Assembly (NCBI GenBank): GCA_964501365.1
Contig: CAZCST010000003.1
Location: 5,075 to 69,074, forward strand
From: CAZAMB01 sp964501365
GTDB taxonomy: Bacteria; Planctomycetota; Phycisphaerae; UBA1845
Reading direction: 5' to 3'
Length of the DNA stretch: 64,000 bases
A program made the position numbers and the translations under genes. The notes under the pieces are model-generated. The model saw only the letters and a list, made by a program, of their open reading frames with translations. It was not told the origin of the DNA and searched no databases. The stretch's first letter is position 1, and the number at the start of each line of letters is the position of its first letter. Shown piece after piece: positions 16,452 through 24,265 of this stretch.

Positions 16452-17051
16452 ATGGTCAAGATGATGGTGGTTTTGTCAGCGATTTCCATTGGGGCGGTGG
16501 CATTGGGCGGGGACGAAGCCAAGACGGCCAAGCCCGCGGCCAAATCGGTCTACGAATTTACGGTGAAGGATATTGACGGGAAGGATGTCAACCTGTCGAA
16601 GTACAAGGGCGACGTTCTGATGATCGTCAATGTAGCCAGCAAGTGCGGGCTGACGGAAAAATCCTACGCCGGCCTGGAGACGATTTACAAGAAGTACAAG
16701 GACAAGGGCTTCAAGGTGCTTGCCTTCCCGGCCAACAATTTTGGCGGCCAGGAGCCGGGGACCAATCCGGAAATCAAGAGCTTCTGTGCCCAGCACAATG
16801 TCAGCTTCGACCTGTTCGACAAGATTTCGGTCAAGGGCGAGGATCAGGCGGCGCTGTACGCCTATCTGACGAAGCATCCGGAGAAATCCATTGCCGGCGA
16901 CATCGAGTGGAATTTCCAGAAGTACCTCATCAGCCGCGACGGTACGGTGCTGGCGAAATTCAGCCCGAAAAAATATCCGGACGACAAGGAAATCACCGAT
17001 GCGATCGAAAAGGCGCTGGCCGACAAGCCCAAGCCCGCGACCGGCGGCTGA
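16452..17051 (+). CDS. Exported glutathione peroxidase family protein
   Basis: 199 residues from the ATG at 16452, preceded by GAGG. The N-terminus MVKMMVVLSAISIGAVALGG is a signal peptide. The thioredoxin-fold peroxidase domain has the peroxidatic cysteine in NVASKCGLTEKSY, the active-site Gln in FPANNFGGQEPGTN, and the Trp-Asn pair in EWNFQKYLIS. Cys replaces selenocysteine, and the enzyme probably uses thioredoxin to reduce hydroperoxides, as most bacterial members do. A second Cys in IKSFCAQHN could be the resolving residue. The export signal places it in the periplasm, which is less usual for the family. A zinc-ribbon membrane protein gene follows after 37 bases. Confidence 0.93.
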   Translation: MVKMMVVLSAISIGAVALGGDEAKTAKPAAKSVYEFTVKDIDGKDVNLSKYKGDVLMIVNVASKCGLTEKSYAGLETIYKKYKDKGFKVLAFPANNFGGQEPGTNPEIKSFCAQHNVSFDLFDKISVKGEDQAALYAYLTKHPEKSIAGDIEWNFQKYLISRDGTVLAKFSPKKYPDDKEITDAIEKALADKPKPATGG

Positions 17052-17088
17052 TCCGACACAATAACCGCACGCAATCGCGCTGACAGTC

Positions 17089-17580
17089 ATGGATTATCGA
17101 TTTCTTGATCGTCTCGCCGGAAACGAGTCGCGTTCCCGGCCCGCCGCCGAGCACCAGCATTGTGCATTTTGCGGGTACGATCTTTTTGCGAGCGTCTCCG
17201 ACCGCTGTCCGGAATGTGGAAACCTCATCGATACGCACGCGATGCGCGACCAGTCCGACGAAGCCAGGCTGCAGTCTATGGAACTGGAAGATGCGATGCG
17301 GTTTCTTCCCCTGGCGTGGAAACTGGCGGCAGTGGGAGTGGTGCTCTTTTTGATCCGAGTGCCTCCGTTCCTTGGCCCCGGGGCGGCATGGCTGGCTCGC
17401 TCACTTGGCTTCCTATGCGGATTCGTTGCACTGTTCCTTCGGCTGTCGGTGATCCGCCTGGGCAGCCTCCCTGGTTCGCCCATAACGCAGGAGCAGAGGG
17501 CGGCGCGCGACAGTTTTTTGGGGGCGATCGAAATCGTGTGTGGTCTGTTTTTGATGGCGACAGCCATCGGACTCAAATGA
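17089..17580 (+). CDS. Zinc-ribbon membrane protein
   Basis: 163 residues. The zinc ribbon is near the N-terminus (CAFCGYDLFASVSDRCPECG, residues about 25-44), unlike the C-terminal ribbons of its relatives in this window. Three hydrophobic stretches follow: LAAVGVVLFLIRVPPFLG, SLGFLCGFVALFLRL and EIVCGLFLMATAIGL. This is a typical Planctomycete membrane protein of unknown role. It lies 18 bases upstream of uppP and may be co-transcribed with it. Confidence 0.75.
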   Translation: MDYRFLDRLAGNESRSRPAAEHQHCAFCGYDLFASVSDRCPECGNLIDTHAMRDQSDEARLQSMELEDAMRFLPLAWKLAAVGVVLFLIRVPPFLGPGAAWLARSLGFLCGFVALFLRLSVIRLGSLPGSPITQEQRAARDSFLGAIEIVCGLFLMATAIGLK

Positions 17581-17598
17581 TCCTCTCGTGAGATTCCA

Positions 17599-18423
17599 TT
17601 GACCTACCTCGAGGGGATCATTCTTGGTGCGGTGCAGGGCCTGACCGAATTTCTCCCCATCAGCAGCAGTGCCCACCTGATCGTCGTGCAAAACTGGCTG
17701 CGGCTCGACCCCAATGGCCTGCCCATGGAAGTGTTCGACGGAGTATCGCACGTTGGCACCGTGCTGGCCGTGTTCCTCGTTTTCTTCGCCTCCTTTCGCG
17801 GCTACTTCACCCGCCTGCTCGCCGAGATGAGTCCTGGTTGGACGCATCATCGCTATGCCTGGCGTATCGCACTTCTGGGAATCTGCGCTTCCGTTCCGAC
17901 GGCCGTCATCGGCCTGGCGTTCAAGGACTATTTCGAACGTTCATTCGGAAATCCCATCGAGGTGGGCGGCGGCCTGGTCATCACGGGATTTTTGCTGCTG
18001 GCCACGCTGTGGTTCCCGCGCGGCCGAAAGGGTTGGAAGAGATTCTCATGGTGGAATGCCTTCTGGGTCGGCGTCGCACAGGGCATTTCCATCTCGCCGG
18101 GCATTTCGCGCAGCGGAGCGACCATCTGCACGGCCACCGTGTGCGGCATACGCCGCCGCTGGGCGGCGGAGTTCAGCTTCTTCATCGCGATTCCGGCGAT
18201 CCTCGGGGCGACCGTGCTGAAGCTCCGCGAGGCATTTGCTGGATCGACGGATTCCGGTCACGTCATTGCCTGGGGCCCAACGCTTCTTGGCGGCTTCATT
18301 GCATTTCTATTTGGCGTCATCTCGCTCCGCATGCTTCTCGACGCGGTCCGCCGCGCCAAGCTCCATCACTTCGCCTGGTATTGCTTCATCGTCGGCGCTC
18401 TCATCATGGCGAAGGTGGTATGA
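17599..18423 (+). CDS. uppP: Undecaprenyl-diphosphatase
   Basis: 274 residues, TTG start, the expected size. It removes a phosphate from undecaprenyl diphosphate at the membrane so that the lipid carrier can be reused for peptidoglycan and polysaccharide synthesis. Family motifs are present: EGIILGAVQGLTEFLPISSS at the N-terminus, with the conserved Glu residues, and SPGISRSGATICTA in the middle. About eight hydrophobic segments are visible, including the LLGGFIAFLFGVISLRML helix. The stop overlaps the end of the convergent zinc-ribbon gene by 20 bases. Confidence 0.95.
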   Translation: MTYLEGIILGAVQGLTEFLPISSSAHLIVVQNWLRLDPNGLPMEVFDGVSHVGTVLAVFLVFFASFRGYFTRLLAEMSPGWTHHRYAWRIALLGICASVPTAVIGLAFKDYFERSFGNPIEVGGGLVITGFLLLATLWFPRGRKGWKRFSWWNAFWVGVAQGISISPGISRSGATICTATVCGIRRRWAAEFSFFIAIPAILGATVLKLREAFAGSTDSGHVIAWGPTLLGGFIAFLFGVISLRMLLDAVRRAKLHHFAWYCFIVGALIMAKVV

Positions 18424-18871
18424 CTTCTGAATTCGTACCGCATTCGGGGCAGGTGCCGGTCGTGTTGCACGCAAGATTGTAGCCGCATTTCACGCACAGC
18501 CCGCGACGGCGACGATTCCAAGGAATGACTCGACGGACCAAAGCGAAATAAACGGGGTAAGCGACCAGCAACATAGACAATGGGAATAGTTCAACGCTGA
18601 TTCGGAGATGCCAAAAGCCCGACCATTCGATGTACCCTATCCATGGAATTCGAATCTCATGTGTAGTTGGAGCCACCGTGCCTGGAGCGGTTGGCGGATT
18701 CGTGGGGAGTCTTTCACAAAACGCGTAGAAGCCTCCATTAAATGCTTCAATACGGCAGAAGTAGTTCTTCCTAATGACGCCTTGGTCGATTGGAACGACA
18801 GTGTTTATGGCGGTTGCGATAGCACACAATGACGCCAACGTCACCAAGACAACGATCAAGAACTTTCTCAC
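18404..18871 (-). CDS. Small membrane protein with C-terminal zinc ribbon
   Basis: 155 residues. The N-terminal hydrophobic segment is MRKFLIVVLVTLASLCAIATA, and a second one is LFPLSMLLVAYPVYFALV. After a basic RRVIPWNRRRR stretch comes the ribbon, CVKCGYNLACNTTG then CPECG. The architecture matches the protein at 373-936: extracytoplasmic central part, then a cytoplasmic ribbon. The central part contains IRIPWIGYIEWSGFWHLRI. The function is unknown. The 3' end overlaps uppP tail to tail. Confidence 0.7.
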   Translation of the reverse strand: MRKFLIVVLVTLASLCAIATAINTVVPIDQGVIRKNYFCRIEAFNGGFYAFCERLPTNPPTAPGTVAPTTHEIRIPWIGYIEWSGFWHLRISVELFPLSMLLVAYPVYFALVRRVIPWNRRRRGLCVKCGYNLACNTTGTCPECGTNSEVIPPSP

Positions 18872-18907
18872 CGGCTGTCTCGATACCGAACAACACCGTA
18901 AGTTCTG

Positions 18908-19042
18908 CTAATCCTCCGGGTCGAGGATGGCGAGGAAGGCTTCCTGGGGGATGGCGACGTTGCCAACGGTGCGCATGCGCTTCTTGCCTTCCTTCTGCTT
19001 CTCCAGCAGTTTGCGCTTGCGGGTGATGTCGCCGCCGTAGCA
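18908..19042 (-). pseudogene. lepA: Fragment of lepA (elongation factor 4), last about 45 codons
   Basis: The minus strand reads CYGGDITRKRKLLEKQKEG then KKRM and VGNVAIPQEAFLAILDPED, then stop. This is the unmistakable C-terminal end of LepA/EF4 (mitochondrial Guf1 end too). Nothing upstream belongs to LepA; the sequence changes abruptly at the TGCTACGG near 19042 into HEPN-related DNA. The fragment is therefore a truncated copy, or the 3' stub of a gene broken by rearrangement. A full lepA is expected elsewhere in the genome. Codons are intact, so the loss is recent or the stub is fused in frame with a short upstream ORF starting at 19129. Confidence 0.88.
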
Positions 19043-19129
19043 CTGGCAAGTAGTATTTCGACTGCGTTCCAATCGCTTTCCGCCTTGGCTCGCTATTGCC
19101 GAACAGCGTCCCTGGGCCTCATCCGGCAT
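19043..19129 (-). pseudogene. Remnant of the HEPN partner of the nucleotidyltransferase
   Basis: An ATG at 19129 overlaps the stop of the nucleotidyltransferase gene, the usual coupling in MNT/HEPN pairs, and starts MPDEAQ. One frame further on, the minus strand reads DAVRQ-stop-RAKAESDWNAVEILLASA, which matches the first helix of HEPN proteins (W.xKAExDLxxAEILL). A TAG replaces the usual Trp codon and a one-base shift separates the two parts. After LLASA the sequence passes into the lepA fragment. The toxin-like partner is therefore destroyed. Confidence 0.7.
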
Positions 19130-19433
19130 ACAGGACCCTTCCGGTCTTTTCTGCGAAGTACACGATGGAATTCACGACGGATCTTGCGCGGCGATATTCC
19201 TCAGGGGTTTTTACGATGATATCAAAGGCCGCAGGAATGTCGGCCAGCAGGCGGCGAACCGCGCCGTAACGCTTGTGCGGAGGCAGCGAAGTTTTCGCGA
19301 TCACTAGCAAGTCGATATCGGAATCCGGCCGTGCGGATCCGTCGGCATGCGATCCGAAAACGACGACGCGATCCGCTCCGAATTGAACCGCGATTTGTCT
19401 GCCAAGTTCATTGAGTTGCTGTGTGCTTATCAT
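19119..19433 (-). CDS. MNT-type minimal nucleotidyltransferase (antitoxin half of an MNT/HEPN pair)
   Basis: 104 residues from the ATG at 19433; a longer frame upstream is less protein-like. The nucleotidyltransferase signature is VVFGSHADGSARPDSDIDLL, with Gly-Ser and the Asp-x-Asp pair. PAAFDIIVKTPEEYRRA follows, where the third acidic residue lies. In intact modules the MntA-like protein AMPylates and silences the HEPN RNase. Here the HEPN gene downstream is broken, so the antitoxin is orphaned. The stop is TGA within ATGCCGGATGA. Confidence 0.85.
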   Translation of the reverse strand: MISTQQLNELGRQIAVQFGADRVVVFGSHADGSARPDSDIDLLVIAKTSLPPHKRYGAVRRLLADIPAAFDIIVKTPEEYRRARSVVNSIVYFAEKTGRVLYAG

Positions 19434-19936
19434 GTTATTTTCCTGCGGCTCTATTATAGCCGACAGCGCTGGAATCGGACAAACCAACTCGGGGCAGAGA
19501 ATTTTCGGGTCCATTCTGGGAAAACGCCGCTCAGGTTCCATATCTAATTGTAACTGGGCTATTCGCACAGCCCGCGCCTACGAAGCAAACCAAAGAAGCC
19601 TGCGCTTTAATCGAGTGATCGTTTCGCCGAAAAAAATCCGCGCGCCCCCGATGTTCTCCTTTGTGATGCTCAACCGTGCCGCCAGCATTCGATTTCACCA
19701 GGCCTCGCGCCGGAATTCTGCGTTTCCCTGCCGGCCTCCCTCCAGTCCCTCCGCCGCGAAAGTAAAAACGACAAATCGAACCCGACTTTCAGTGCCTCTT
19801 TGCGCTTACGACACCCTGTGGTCTTGGCCCAGGTCAATCATGCTGCGCGAAGCTGATCCAACGCCTGGGATTGAGTCGGGTTTGACGGAGGATGGGAGTC
19901 GGCTCATGCTTTGTTCCTAAAGGGGCGTGATGACTC
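19434..19936. other. 503-base region without a recognisable gene
   Basis: Short open frames on both strands show no conserved motif. Composition is close to that of the flanks. It has a poly-A tract (CGAAAAAAATCC near 19632) and should contain the divergent promoters of the nucleotidyltransferase and zinc-finger membrane protein genes. No clear hairpin or repeat was found. Confidence 0.4.
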
Positions 19937-20995
19937 ATGGGCACCTGCGTCTGTGCATGTGGGGCGAAGTACCGATTCGCGGCGGATGTATCGGGGAAGA
20001 CGGCCCGGTGCAAACGGTGCGGAGAGACGCTGACATTTGCCGAAACTGTCACTTCGTCCGGCCACCCGCACGGGGGAGGCGCCGAAAAAAGCGAAGTGGT
20101 AGGTCCTCCACCGAATATCCCGGAATGCATCATCGAAGTCGAATCCGCAGAAGACGAAAACCAGATTGTCATTCAAAAGCGCCGCGAACAAGGCTACTGG
20201 AGCGGCCTGCTCTGGAGTCTGCTTTTTCCATCGAGCATCCACAACCTGGCCGCCTTTTTGACGATCTGGTGCGCGTATGGGTTTATATACTGCCTGCCCG
20301 TGCCGTGGACGATGCGGATTCCCCTGATCATTTTCTGGATTGCCCTTCAATGCTGGCTTGTGGCATTTCGCGTGGGAGTGGTGGAAGCTGCCGCGATGGG
20401 GCAATATCGGTTGCCCGATGTTGAGATTTCCGGAGATTTCTGGAGCGATCTGATCGAGCCTGCGCTGCGATGGTGCGGAAGCTGGCTGGTAGTCCTACTG
20501 CCAGCATTGCTCTATTCCACGGTTCAAGGATATCGTGGAATCAACGTTATCGGAGATACGTGGAAGGCGATCGACAACCCGCCTCTGCCGGGCATGGCGG
20601 GACCGGTCGTGGACGCCGGATTGGTGACGCTTGCGACTGTGGGAGTGTTCTTCTGGCCATTGGTGTTGCTGGTGGTCGTGTTCGGGAGCTTTGGATCGCT
20701 CTGGCGCATCGACATGATTCTTCAATCGGTCGGCAATACGCTGTTTCCCTATCTGGTGACGCCGGCGGTTGTCGCGCTGGGGTACGGAGCGATTGGATTG
20801 AGCGAGACGTATCTCACGCCGACACTTGGAATGGTATTCAAAGCGACGACGACAGCGGGCCTCGGTACAGCCATCTCGCAGCGAATCCTGTCCACCGGGA
20901 TTGGATTGTATGCGGGGATTGTCATGGCGCGTGCGATCGGATTGTACTTCCGGCATTTCGGACATCGGCTGGCGTGGGATTGGGGACAGAAGTAA
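19937..20995 (+). CDS. Polytopic membrane protein with N-terminal zinc ribbon
   Basis: 352 residues. The N-terminus is an MJ0042-like zinc ribbon (CVCACGAKYRF ... ARCKRCGETL). A polar linker of about 50 residues follows, then at least five hydrophobic segments, among them NLAAFLTIWCAYGFIY, IPLIIFWIALQCWLVAF, WLVVLLPALLYST, GVFFWPLVLLVVVFGSF and PYLVTPAVVALGYGAI. The layout (ribbon, linker, DUF4013/YIP1-like membrane bundle) is common in Planctomycetes. The function is unknown. The ATG at 19937 is directly followed by the ribbon, which supports the start. Confidence 0.7.
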   Translation: MGTCVCACGAKYRFAADVSGKTARCKRCGETLTFAETVTSSGHPHGGGAEKSEVVGPPPNIPECIIEVESAEDENQIVIQKRREQGYWSGLLWSLLFPSSIHNLAAFLTIWCAYGFIYCLPVPWTMRIPLIIFWIALQCWLVAFRVGVVEAAAMGQYRLPDVEISGDFWSDLIEPALRWCGSWLVVLLPALLYSTVQGYRGINVIGDTWKAIDNPPLPGMAGPVVDAGLVTLATVGVFFWPLVLLVVVFGSFGSLWRIDMILQSVGNTLFPYLVTPAVVALGYGAIGLSETYLTPTLGMVFKATTTAGLGTAISQRILSTGIGLYAGIVMARAIGLYFRHFGHRLAWDWGQK

Positions 20996-21075
20996 AGTTC
21001 AAAATTCGAAATTCAAAGTTCAAAAACGATGGAAAAACTAACCCGTCCATGTCCCCACTTATCAGGGGGAGGCAC
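20996..21075. repeat. TTCAAAGTTCAAA-type repeat plus G-run element, copy 1
   Basis: Just after the stop codon lies AAAATTCGAAATTCAAAGTT followed by CAAAAACGATGG and then CCCCACTTATCAGGGGGAGGC. The same order, an A-rich TTCAAAGTTCAAAA run followed by a C-run and AGGGGGGAGGC, recurs at 21938-22015 on the other side of the motB-type gene. Confidence 0.65.
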
Positions 21076-21092
21076 ACCGGACAGCATGGCAC

Positions 21093-21929
21093 TTAATGAC
21101 GGTCGGGGGTGGGTTCGGTATCGCCGGCGTCGGGCATGATATGGTCGGTGGCGATGATTTCGACGCGTCGGTTCTTCTGGTGGCCCGGCTCATCGTAGGC
21201 GATGGGCTGGGCGCGATCACTGTCGGCGCAGGAGACGATGCGAATCTGTCGCCAGTCGAGGCCTCGTTCGGTGAGAGCCTTGGCGACGGCGAGGGCACGG
21301 TCGAATCCCAGGCGCGTATTGTGGTCGGGCTCGCCGAAGGCTTCCTGTGCGGAGACGTGGCCCCGCACGTCGACAATGAAGCGCCGGCCCTGCAGATGCA
21401 GTACGGCAGCGTCGAGGCTTTTCAACGCCGCTGCTGTGAGTTTGGCGCTGTTGTGCTCGAAGGAGACCAGGCCGCAGAGGCTGTAGTATTTGCTGGGGCG
21501 TAGCGATTGGACGTCGTGTTCGGCACCTTCCGGGCCAAGCTGATCGGTGGTGCTCAGACCGCGTCGCCAAAGTACGTGTCGGACCAGGACTTGTTCGTTG
21601 GGGTCCTGCGAGTTGAGATCAACGGGATTGTTGAAAGCCTCGCGGATGGCGACCGAGGCATCCAGATAAGAGACGGGAGGCTCCGATCCGCCCTTGCCGT
21701 CACCGTCCTTGTTTTCGCCGCCGCCCTTGGGGCCCATGGCCATCGCGAGCATGATGACAAAGAACCCCATCATCAGTGTGACGTTGTCGGCGAAGGAAAT
21801 GAGCCATTCCGGAGCGCCTTCGTGTTCGCCCTCGGCGTGGCCGCCTCCACCGTGGCCTCCTCCTCCGCCGTGACCGTGGCCGCCGTGCTCATCCTTCTTG
21901 TCGTGCTTGTCGTGTTCTTTGGCGTCCAT
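21093..21929 (-). CDS. motB: MotB/OmpA-family protein with His/Gly-rich N-terminus
   Basis: 278 residues. An unusual His/Gly/Lys-rich N-terminus (HDKHDKKDEHGGHGHGG..., about 35 residues) precedes APEWLISFADNVTLMMGF then FVIMLAM, the single transmembrane helix with the proton-carrying Asp of MotB-type stators. The C-terminal half is an OmpA/MotB peptidoglycan-binding domain (FIVDVRGHVSAQEAFG, then DRALAVAKALTERGL and KNRRVEI). It pairs with the motA gene upstream to form an ion-driven stator. No flagellar genes are nearby, so it might energise flagella elsewhere, gliding or another surface machine. Confidence 0.88.
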   Translation of the reverse strand: MDAKEHDKHDKKDEHGGHGHGGGGGHGGGGHAEGEHEGAPEWLISFADNVTLMMGFFVIMLAMAMGPKGGGENKDGDGKGGSEPPVSYLDASVAIREAFNNPVDLNSQDPNEQVLVRHVLWRRGLSTTDQLGPEGAEHDVQSLRPSKYYSLCGLVSFEHNSAKLTAAALKSLDAAVLHLQGRRFIVDVRGHVSAQEAFGEPDHNTRLGFDRALAVAKALTERGLDWRQIRIVSCADSDRAQPIAYDEPGHQKNRRVEIIATDHIMPDAGDTEPTPDRH

Positions 21930-21937
21930 GGACGGAA

Positions 21938-22015
21938 GTTCAAAGTCAAAAGTTCAAAGTTCAAAAAAGAGGGGAAACCCCCCTAGTCCCCCCTTCGTAA
22001 GGGGGGAGGCGATTG
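21938..22015. repeat. TTCAAAGTTCAAA-type repeat plus C/G-run hairpin, copy 2
   Basis: Located between motA and motB. GTTCAAAGTCAAAAGTTCAA is followed by AGTTCAAAAAAGAGG, then CCCCCCTAGTCCCCCCTTCG with the matching AAGGGGGGAGGC, a strong hairpin (CCCCCCTT cgt AAGGGGGG). It breaks the motAB spacing, which is usually a few bases. It could reduce motB expression or simply be a tolerated insertion. Confidence 0.7.
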
Positions 22016-22050
22016 AGTGCATCCCCCGGACATTCGGGAGAAGCGATCTG

Positions 22051-22836
22051 TTATGCGGCGACGAGCTTTTGTCGCTGAGACACCGGCAAGAATACGACCA
22101 TCTTGTCCATCGTGGTGCGCGGATTGTCGCCGGCCTGGATGGACAACACGCCCTGCAGGATCATTTCGCGGTTGAGGACTTCCTCCGCGGATCGCAGGGC
22201 GAGCTTGTCTCCGATGGGGCCGGCAATCGCATTGGCCACCACGGTTCCATACATCGTGGCGCAAACGGCCACCGCGAGGTTCTTACCGAGCGTGCCCACG
22301 TCGCCGCCGCTGAGATTTCCGAACATACCGATCTGTCCGACGAGCGTTCCGACCAGTCCATATCCGGGGCCGTATAGTTTGATCAGATCGAAAAACTTCT
22401 TGCCGCTCTTATGACGATCCTGCATGGCCAGAATTTCGATTCGCAAGGTCTGCTCGATCGTGGCGGAGTCGATTCCGTCAATTGCCATGCGGACTCCGGT
22501 GGCCAAAAATGGATCGACTTCCTTGCACCGGTTGAACTGGGCTTCAAGGGCGAGAATTCCATCGCGGCGGGCCCGGTCGGCCAGGTCGGCGATCAGTTTG
22601 ATGACCACCGCAGGCCCCTTACTCTTGTTGAAAAGGAAACGCTTGCAATAGCCGGGGATCGACTTCACCCGGTCCAGGGGCAGGGCCATAAAGGAGACGC
22701 TGATACTGCCGCCGAACACCAGCAGCACGCCTTCCATGGAATAAAACATCATCCAGTGGCCATGGCAGGACTCGTAGCCGACGATGCCGACCAACACGAC
22801 TCCCAAAAGGCAGCCAATGAGGCTGGAAATATCCAT
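22051..22836 (-). CDS. motA: MotA/TolQ/ExbB-family stator protein
   Basis: 261 residues from the ATG at 22836 (a TTG codon directly before it is possible). Four hydrophobic segments are visible: SLIGCLLGVVLVGIVGYES, FYSMEGVLLVFGGSISVSF, YGPGYGLVGTLVGQIGMF and AVCATMYGTVVANAIAGPI. The last two carry the MotA signature around PGYGLVGTL, including the Pro. The large cytoplasmic loop lies between helices 2 and 3. With the MotB-type partner it forms the inner-membrane ion channel that drives motility or surface transport. The start of the following gene on this strand is separated by a repeat. Confidence 0.88.
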   Translation of the reverse strand: MDISSLIGCLLGVVLVGIVGYESCHGHWMMFYSMEGVLLVFGGSISVSFMALPLDRVKSIPGYCKRFLFNKSKGPAVVIKLIADLADRARRDGILALEAQFNRCKEVDPFLATGVRMAIDGIDSATIEQTLRIEILAMQDRHKSGKKFFDLIKLYGPGYGLVGTLVGQIGMFGNLSGGDVGTLGKNLAVAVCATMYGTVVANAIAGPIGDKLALRSAEEVLNREMILQGVLSIQAGDNPRTTMDKMVVFLPVSQRQKLVAA

Positions 22837-23021
22837 CAAGGACGTCCCAATAAGGTATACGCAAGTCCGGAATGGACACGGCGCCTCCGGACACTGTGCA
22901 TGGTTTGTCGGATGAAAATGTCCGATAGTTAAGCCCCGCCGGGCGCCCTTGAGACCAATGGGTCCTATATCAAGGAATCTTTGACAGGCTGGGTCGGCCT
23001 GGCACGTCTATATTGGTGATT

Positions 23022-23594
23022 ATGGCGATGGCAGTAGCCCATGAGTTCGATCCGGAAGCCCCGGTAATCGAGGCGATCCGCAGCGGTGACCGCTGTGCCT
23101 TCGCGGAGTTTGTGCGCCGCCATAACGAATGGGTTCGCGGTGTGATCTTCGGAGTGCTTGGCCGGGCGGACGTGATTGACGACGTGTCCCAGCAGGTCTG
23201 GACGGCCGTGTGGCAGCGCGTCGGCGAGCTTCGTTCGATGCAGAGTTGGAGATCGTGGTTGTACCGATTGGCGAGAAACGCGGCGGTGGATGCGGGGCGC
23301 GATGCTTCGCGGCAACGGGCCCGACTCAAGGTGGCGGCGGTGGAAGGCGGCGCAGGCAAAACGGAGTCCGCTGAGGCGGAGCTGGTGAGCGAAGAGGGTC
23401 GGCGGGAAGTTCTGGCCGCCATTGGTGGATTGCCTCCGCTGTATCGTGAGCCGTTTGTTCTGCGACACATGAATGGTTGGAACTATCAGCAAATCGCGGA
23501 GGCGATGGAGATGCCGGTGGATTCGATCGAAACGCGATTGGTTCGTGCCCGGCGGCTTCTGCGGGATGCACTGAAGGACAAAGTGAGTTACTAG
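23022..23594 (+). CDS. ECF RNA polymerase sigma factor
   Basis: 190 residues. Region 2 is AFAEFVRRHNEWVRGVI, then VIDDVSQQVWTAVWQRVGEL and SWRSWLYRLARNAAVD. Region 4 is LPPLYREPFVLRHMNGWNYQ followed by QIAEAMEMPVDSIETRLVRARRLLRDAL split across the helix-turn-helix. The start at the ATG at 23022 avoids a TTG eight residues earlier. The anti-sigma-like gene begins four bases after the stop. Together with the downstream PDZ gene this forms a compact envelope-stress-type module. A TTGACA at 22981 is upstream but lacks a well-spaced -10. Confidence 0.93.
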   Translation: MAMAVAHEFDPEAPVIEAIRSGDRCAFAEFVRRHNEWVRGVIFGVLGRADVIDDVSQQVWTAVWQRVGELRSMQSWRSWLYRLARNAAVDAGRDASRQRARLKVAAVEGGAGKTESAEAELVSEEGRREVLAAIGGLPPLYREPFVLRHMNGWNYQQIAEAMEMPVDSIETRLVRARRLLRDALKDKVSY

Positions 23595-23597
23595 GCG

Positions 23598-24179
23598 ATG
23601 CAAAACGAACTGGACAATTCGGAACTGTTGATCAGTCGGCTGCTCGACGGGGAGCTTTCTGAGGACGCCGAGCTGGAACTGAATCGCACGTTGATTCGCG
23701 AGCCGGAGATGATGCGGCTTCGCGACGACTATCAGAAGGTCAATGCACTGGCGGTGTCGGCGCTCGATTCACTGCGATGTGGTGGGGCAATTAATCTGGA
23801 TGCGGTGTTTGACGCCGCTGTTCCTGCCCGACCGGCTCTACGGATCCATGCCCGCCGTGGATGGGTGATGATTCCCGGTGCGATTGCGGCAGCCCTTCTG
23901 GCGATGGTCATTCCGAATCCGGATTATCGTCCGGCCACGACGCCCATTGTTACGGACGCCAGTTCCCTTTTTTCGACTGCGCCCGGATCGACGTGGAATG
24001 GATCGGAATTGGCCAGACCGGTATCCACGATGCCGAGAATTCGCAGTCAGACGGGGCGCGACGTGATCGGTGCGGTGGGGGACGATGGCAATTTGTACTG
24101 GATCGAGGTGGAGAAGACGCGAACGGTTCGCTGGCCGGCGGGAGCGGTTGCAGCGCCGGATGGCAAGGATTCCATGTAA
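23598..24179 (+). CDS. Anti-sigma factor-like single-pass membrane protein
   Basis: 193 residues. The N-terminal about 60 residues (NSELLISRLLDGELSEDAEL, then LNRTLIREPEMMRLRDDY) look like the helical anti-sigma domain found in many Planctomycete regulators, without the HxxxCxxC zinc motif. One transmembrane helix, VMIPGAIAAALLAMVIP, follows. The extracytoplasmic part is about 80 residues and ends NLYWIEVEKTRTVRW. Immediate coupling with the ECF sigma gene is the main evidence for the role. It presumably holds the sigma factor at the membrane until signalled. Confidence 0.75.
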   Translation: MQNELDNSELLISRLLDGELSEDAELELNRTLIREPEMMRLRDDYQKVNALAVSALDSLRCGGAINLDAVFDAAVPARPALRIHARRGWVMIPGAIAAALLAMVIPNPDYRPATTPIVTDASSLFSTAPGSTWNGSELARPVSTMPRIRSQTGRDVIGAVGDDGNLYWIEVEKTRTVRWPAGAVAAPDGKDSM

Positions 24180-24182
24180 CAC

Positions 24183-24232
24183 GGATTTGAGAATTCAGAA
24201 TTCAGATTTCAAATTTCAGATTTGAAACAGGT
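24183..24232. repeat. AT-rich GAATTCAGAATTCAGATTTCAAATTT repeat
   Basis: GAATTCAGAATTCAGATTTC then AAATTTCAGATTTG lies between the anti-sigma and PDZ genes. It is similar in style to the TTCAAAGTTCAAA runs at 20996, 21938 and 50770, but with a different core. Confidence 0.6.
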
Positions 24233-24265
24233 TTTGTTGAAATGATTGTGGAAGGAGAATGGACT

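Noticed and set aside
22981..23014. TTGACA and TATATT as a promoter for the ECF sigma gene
   Set aside because: The spacer would be 22 bases, too long for sigma-70; a sigma-54 reading (TGGCACG...TTGG) is also one to two bases out of register.
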